Positions 60,032 through 64,000 of a stretch of DNA of 64,000 nt are shown here, one piece after another. This DNA is from JBEEFP01 sp041166085 (GTDB lineage: Bacteria; Actinomycetota; Acidimicrobiia; Acidimicrobiales; JAFATL01). The stretch's first letter is position 1; each line of letters starts with the position of its first letter. A program made the position numbers and the translations under genes. The stretch lies in contig JBEEFP010000056.1 of the NCBI GenBank assembly GCA_041166085.1, positions 81,434-145,433 of the forward strand. Reading direction: 5' to 3'. The notes under the pieces are model-generated. The model saw only the letters and a list, made by a program, of their open reading frames with translations, searched no databases and was not told the origin of the DNA.

Positions 60032-60037
60032 AATCTA
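60032..60037 (-). promoter_or_regulatory. Candidate -10 hexamer of the adenosyltransferase gene
   Basis: TAGATT read leftward ends six bases before TTG 60025 and twelve before ATG 60019. Confidence 0.35.
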
Positions 60038-60048
60038 CAGACGGTCAG

Positions 60049-60054
60049 TAGCCT
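60049..60054 (+). promoter_or_regulatory. Candidate -10 hexamer of metH
   Basis: TAGCCT ends seven bases before GTG 60062. The spacing supports GTG 60062 as the metH start and leaves no room for a cobalamin riboswitch. Confidence 0.4.
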
Positions 60055-60061
60055 TGGGTCC

Positions 60062-63000
60062 GTGCAGAGCGATTTCCTGGAGGCCGTCCACGAGCGCGTC
60101 GTCGTCTACGACGGCGCCACCGGAACCAACCTCCAGCTCCGCAACCTCACCATGGAGGACTACGGCGACGCCTCGCTCGAAGGCTGTCCCGAGGTCCTCT
60201 GTGACTCCAGGCCCGACGTCATCGCCGACCTGCACCGTTCGTTCTTCGAGGTCGGTTCGGAGGTGGTCGAGACCGACAGCTTCGGCGTCATGCCGTGGGT
60301 GCTGGCCGAGTACGGCATCCCCGAGCGGTGCCACGAGTTGGCCGAGAAGTCGGCTCGCATCGCCCGGGCCGTGGCCGACGAGTTCGGCCCCGGGCACTGG
60401 GTCGCGGGCTCCCTCGGGCCCGGAACCAAGATCGCGTCGCTCGGCCAAATTTCCTTCACGGAGATGCGAGACGGTTACGAGCTGTCCGCCCACGGCCTGC
60501 TCGAGGGCGGCGTCGATCTGTTCATCATCGAGACGGTGCAGGACCTCCTGCAGGCGAAGGCGGCCGTCATCGCATGCCGGCGGGCCATGGCCGCGGTCGG
60601 CCGCGAGATCCCCATCCAGCTGCAGGTCACCATCGAGACCAACGGGCGCATGCTGCTCGGCACCGAGATCGGCGCGGCGTGGACGGCCCTCGGTGCCCTC
60701 GAGCCCGACGTCTTCGGGCTGAACTGCGCAACGGGCCCGCGCGAGATGTGGGAGCACCTGCGCCACCTCTCCCACCACTGCCCGGTGCCCATCTCCGTGC
60801 TGCCGAACGCCGGCCTCCCCAGCGTGGTCGACGGCAAGATGCACTACGACCTCACGCCCGACGAGCTGGCCGAGTTCCATGCCCGCTTCATCACCGAGCT
60901 CGGGGTGCGCGTCGTCGGCGGTTGCTGCGGCACGTCACCGGACCACCTGCGCCGAGTCGTCGAGCAGTGCAAGGACCTCACCCCCGCCGACCGAGCGGTG
61001 GAGGAGGAGCCGGGCGCCACGTCGATCTACAGCCCGGTGCCGTTCCACCAGGACACCGCCTTCCTCATCATCGGCGAACGCACGAACGCCAACGGGTCGA
61101 AGAAGTTCCGCGACCTGATGCTCGAGGGCGACTGGGACGGGTGCCTGCAGGTCGCGCGCGACCAAGTGAAGGAGGGCGCCCACGTCCTCGACCTGTGCGT
61201 GGACTACGTGGGTCGTGATGGGCGCGCCGACATGGACGAGCTGGCACAGCGCCTGGCAACCCAGTCCACCGCCCCGCTCGTGCTGGACTCCACGGAGCCG
61301 CCCGTGCTCGAAGCGGGCCTGCAGCGCCTCGGCGGCCGTGCCATCCTCAACTCGGCCAACCTCGAGGAGGGCGAGGACGAGGGCAAGCGGTTCGACCGCG
61401 TGATGTCGCTGGCGCGCGAGTACGGCGCCGCCGTCATCTGCCTGCTCATCGACGAGGTGGGCCAGGCCCGCGACGTCGAGTGGAAGCTGCGGGTCGCCCA
61501 CCGCATCCATGATCTTGCGGTGGAGAAGTACGGCCTGTCGCCGTCGGATCTCCTCTTCGACACCCTGACGTTCCCGCTGTCCACCGGCGACGAGGACCTG
61601 CGCAAGGACGCCATGGCCAGCATCGAGGCCATCCGACGCATCAAGGCCGAGCTGCCGGGCGTCTACACGGTGCTCGGTGTCTCCAACATCTCCTTCGGGC
61701 TCAAGCCGGCCGCCCGTCACGTCCTCAACTCGGTGTTCCTGCACGAAGCGGTGCAGGCCGGGCTCGACGCGGCCATCGTGCACGCGGCGCGCATCATGCC
61801 GCTCAACCGCATCGAGGAGCGCCAGCGCGAAGTCGCCCTCGACCTCGTGTACGACCGACGGGGTGACGGCTACGACCCCCTGCAGGAGCTGCTTGCCATC
61901 TTCGAGGACGTGGACGCCACCGCCGTGGAGCGCGAGGACCGCAGTGGCTGGCCCGTCGAGGAGCGTCTCAAGCACCGCATCATCGACGGCGAGCGGGATG
62001 GCCTCGACGTCGACCTCGACGAGGCGCTGCAGACGCACACCGCCCTCGAGATCGTCAACGACGTGCTGCTCGAAGGGATGAAGGTCGTCGGCGAGCTGTT
62101 CGCGTCGGGCGAGATGCAGCTGCCCTTCGTGCTGCAGTCGGCAGAGGCCATGAAGGCGTCGGTCGCCTACCTCGAGCCCCACATGGAGAAGACGGACGAC
62201 GGGGGCAAGGGCCGCGTCGTCATCGGCACCGTGAAGGGCGACGTCCACGACATCGGCAAGAACCTCGTCGACATCATCCTCACCAACAACGGCTACGAGG
62301 TGCACAACGTCGGCATCAAGGTGTCGATAAACGACCTCATCGACAAGGCCCAGGAGGTCAAGGCCGACGCCATCGGCATGAGCGGCCTGCTGGTCAAGAG
62401 CACGCTCATCATGCGCGACAACCTCGAGGAGCTCAACGAGCGCAAGCTGTCGGACATCCCCGTCCTGCTCGGCGGCGCCGCACTGACGCGGACCTACGTC
62501 GAACGCGACCTGCGCCAGGTGTACGACGGTCGTCTGTTCTACGGCAAGGACGCGTTCGAGGGCCTGCGCACCATGGACAAGCTCATGGCCCTCAAGCGCG
62601 GCCCCGGCCTCGACAGCGACCCCGACTTCGGCATCGCCCTGGGCGGCCGCGACCTGCCGGCCCGAGCGCCCAAGCCGGTGGTCGATCCGGCTTCGTTGCC
62701 GGCGCGATCGCCCGAGGTGGCCGCGGACAACGAGGTGATGATCCCGCCCTTCGTCGGCTCACGCGTCGTGCGGGGCATCTCCCTCGACGACATCGCCGGT
62801 TTCATCAACGAGACGGCCCTGTTCCGGAACCAGTGGGGCTACCGGCCCGAGAAGGGCGAGAAGGACGACGAGTTCAAGAACCGCATCCGGCCCATCCTGC
62901 GGGAGCGGCTCGATTGGGCCAAGCAGCAGGGCGCGCTCGTGCCCCAGGTCGTGTACGGCTATTTCCCCGCCAACGCGGATGGCAACGACGTCGTCATCTG

Positions 63001-63526
63001 GAAGGACGAAACGCGCACGGCGGAGTGGATGCGCTTCCCGTTCCCGCGGCAGCAGAAGGAGCCCTACCTCTCCATCGCCGACTTCTTCCGGCCCGTGTCG
63101 TCGGACGAGGTCGACTACGCCGCCTTCCACATCGTCACCATGGGCGCCAAGATCAGCGAGGCGGCCAACGAGCTGCGCGCCGCCGACAAGTACCAGGAGT
63201 ACCTGCTGACCCACGGTCTCGGTGTGGAGATGGCCGAGGCGCTGGCCGAGCTGTGGCACCACCGCATCAGGTTGGAGTGGGGCTTCGCCAGCGAGGACGG
63301 GCCGACCCTCACCGGGCTGTTCAAGCAGCAGTACCGGGGCGGGCGCTACTCGTGGGGCTACCCCGCCTGTCCCGACCTGGAGGACAACGTCAAGGTCGCG
63401 GAGCTGCTGGAAGCCGACCGCATCGGCGTCGAGGTGAGCGAGGAGTCCTCGTTCCAGTACCACCCCGAGCAGACCACGTCCGCCATCATCTGCCACCACC
63501 CCCAAGCCAAGTACTTCGTCGCCTGA
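60062..63526 (+). CDS. metH: Cobalamin-dependent methionine synthase
   Basis: A 1154-residue enzyme moving a methyl group from methyl-tetrahydrofolate to homocysteine through cobalamin. All four modules are seen: homocysteine domain (residues ~1-320; VVVYDGATGTNLQ, zinc Cys222, Cys288, Cys289 in LNCATG and GGCCGTS), folate domain (~340-600; FLIIGERTNANGSKKFRDLM), cobalamin domain (~640-880; GDVHDIGKNLV with axial His729) and the activation domain (~895-1154; YRGGRYSWGYPACPDL, AdoMet site). GTG 60062 is chosen over ATG 60020, which abuts the divergent start at 60019 in CATATG. Length is close to the usual 1150-1230. Confidence 0.96.
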   Translation: MQSDFLEAVHERVVVYDGATGTNLQLRNLTMEDYGDASLEGCPEVLCDSRPDVIADLHRSFFEVGSEVVETDSFGVMPWVLAEYGIPERCHELAEKSARIARAVADEFGPGHWVAGSLGPGTKIASLGQISFTEMRDGYELSAHGLLEGGVDLFIIETVQDLLQAKAAVIACRRAMAAVGREIPIQLQVTIETNGRMLLGTEIGAAWTALGALEPDVFGLNCATGPREMWEHLRHLSHHCPVPISVLPNAGLPSVVDGKMHYDLTPDELAEFHARFITELGVRVVGGCCGTSPDHLRRVVEQCKDLTPADRAVEEEPGATSIYSPVPFHQDTAFLIIGERTNANGSKKFRDLMLEGDWDGCLQVARDQVKEGAHVLDLCVDYVGRDGRADMDELAQRLATQSTAPLVLDSTEPPVLEAGLQRLGGRAILNSANLEEGEDEGKRFDRVMSLAREYGAAVICLLIDEVGQARDVEWKLRVAHRIHDLAVEKYGLSPSDLLFDTLTFPLSTGDEDLRKDAMASIEAIRRIKAELPGVYTVLGVSNISFGLKPAARHVLNSVFLHEAVQAGLDAAIVHAARIMPLNRIEERQREVALDLVYDRRGDGYDPLQELLAIFEDVDATAVEREDRSGWPVEERLKHRIIDGERDGLDVDLDEALQTHTALEIVNDVLLEGMKVVGELFASGEMQLPFVLQSAEAMKASVAYLEPHMEKTDDGGKGRVVIGTVKGDVHDIGKNLVDIILTNNGYEVHNVGIKVSINDLIDKAQEVKADAIGMSGLLVKSTLIMRDNLEELNERKLSDIPVLLGGAALTRTYVERDLRQVYDGRLFYGKDAFEGLRTMDKLMALKRGPGLDSDPDFGIALGGRDLPARAPKPVVDPASLPARSPEVAADNEVMIPPFVGSRVVRGISLDDIAGFINETALFRNQWGYRPEKGEKDDEFKNRIRPILRERLDWAKQQGALVPQVVYGYFPANADGNDVVIWKDETRTAEWMRFPFPRQQKEPYLSIADFFRPVSSDEVDYAAFHIVTMGAKISEAANELRAADKYQEYLLTHGLGVEMAEALAELWHHRIRLEWGFASEDGPTLTGLFKQQYRGGRYSWGYPACPDLEDNVKVAELLEADRIGVEVSEESSFQYHPEQTTSAIICHHPQAKYFVA

Positions 63527-63544
63527 GCCAGTACTGCGACTTTG

Positions 63545-64000
63545 TCAGGCGAGGACGGCTCTGGCGACGAGGTCGGTGCCGAAGGCGGTGAGGATGGCGA
63601 GGTACAGGAGGCCGGTGGCGGCCATCACCGCCGAGTAGTAGCGCTCCTTCAACGCGGCGCGGGTCACCAGGCAGAGCACGATCGTGCCGCCCGCGCACAC
63701 CGCCCAGAACCAGCCGAGGATGCCGTTGTAGCCATCGGCGATCGAGCCCGACCAGACCGAGAACATCCCGGTCGGGAGCAGCATGGCGATCACCTCGAAC
63801 GGCCAGATCCACATCGTCCAGTGCACGAGCTCGAGCAGCGGGCCGCGGGTGAGGCCGGGCTGCACGAGGTACCAGTGGCCGAGCAGCATGGCGTCGGTCA
63901 CCGCGCCGAGGAACGCGGCGCCGGCGAAGATGCGGAGCAGCGCGAGCCAGTGACTCCCGCCCGCGTCGATGGCCGCAGCGACGAGACCGATGGCGCCGAC
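63545..64000 (-). CDS. Polytopic membrane protein (5' end cut by window edge)
   Basis: The last 151 residues of a membrane protein whose start lies beyond the window. Four to five hydrophobic segments are visible (LLRIFAGAAFLGAVTDAML, GILGWFWAVCAGGTIVLCLV, MAATGLLYLAILTAFGTDLV), plus GHWYLVQPGLTRGPLLELVH and MWIWPFEVIAMLLP. The GHWYLVQP segment recurs in uncharacterised actinobacterial membrane proteins as far as can be recalled. No function can be given. It converges with metH across 18 bases. Confidence 0.65.
   Translation of the reverse strand, partial: VGAIGLVAAAIDAGGSHWLALLRIFAGAAFLGAVTDAMLLGHWYLVQPGLTRGPLLELVHWTMWIWPFEVIAMLLPTGMFSVWSGSIADGYNGILGWFWAVCAGGTIVLCLVTRAALKERYYSAVMAATGLLYLAILTAFGTDLVARAVLA

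Noticed and set aside
60020..60061. Cobalamin riboswitch before metH or the adenosyltransferase gene
   Set aside because: Only about 40 bases separate the divergent starts, far too short for the ~200-base element; none is seen before the mutase gene either.

Overview
The window is gene-dense, high-GC bacterial DNA with frequent GTG/TTG starts, 1- and 4-base stop/start overlaps, F420 genes, SigE-type ECF regulation and secreted proteins with Thr-rich tails. Together these point to an actinobacterium, most likely class Acidimicrobiia; the class is an inference from gene content, with no rRNA to confirm it. There is no tRNA, rRNA, CRISPR array, transposase or integrase, and no gene-free stretch longer than about 140 bases.

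Region 1 (1-33.8 kb) is a cell-surface polysaccharide locus. It holds many glycosyltransferases (GT2, GT4, two GT4-GT4 fusions, one GT2-GT4 fusion, one GT-C membrane enzyme), two methyltransferases, a Wzm/Wzt-type ABC exporter, and a leftward operon for nucleotide sugars: rmlA, rmlB, rmlD, UDP-glucose dehydrogenase, UDP-glucuronate decarboxylase, a WbbL-like rhamnosyltransferase, a hexose-1-phosphate nucleotidyltransferase and a GalE-like epimerase. rmlC is not in the window. The F420 genes cofD and cofE sit inside this region. Interleaved are three secreted proteins carrying one ~50-residue FG-GAP-like repeat, attached to a SpoIID domain, to a PGRP-type amidase, or without an enzyme domain. 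A fourth, with an L,D-transpeptidase, lies at 39-40.7 kb.

Region 2 (33.9-41.4 kb) has an LCP-family ligase coupled to an ECF sigma factor, an acyl-CoA dehydrogenase, pabB-pabC, the repeat-bearing L,D-transpeptidase and birA, which lacks a canonical start codon.

Region 3 (41.4-64 kb) is mostly core metabolism: biotin-dependent carboxylase alpha subunit, a MoxR/DUF58/transglutaminase operon, an M20 amidohydrolase, LpdA-like flavoprotein, a stand-alone methylmalonyl-CoA mutase catalytic subunit, a rhodanese-ThiF fusion, a CHRD lipoprotein, nitroreductase, sirtuin, ferric-reductase-like flavocytochrome with a 31-residue membrane peptide, thioesterase, PepA, cob(I)alamin adenosyltransferase and MetH. 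The carboxylase, mutase and adenosyltransferase fit a propionyl-CoA to succinyl-CoA route.

Two signals cut across the genes. Many starts lie 5-8 bases after a TANNNT hexamer, as expected for leaderless mRNAs, and several divergent pairs share one TA step between two opposed hexamers (ANNNTANNNT). A near-identical ~40-base perfect palindrome occurs twice, once between divergent genes and once between convergent genes.
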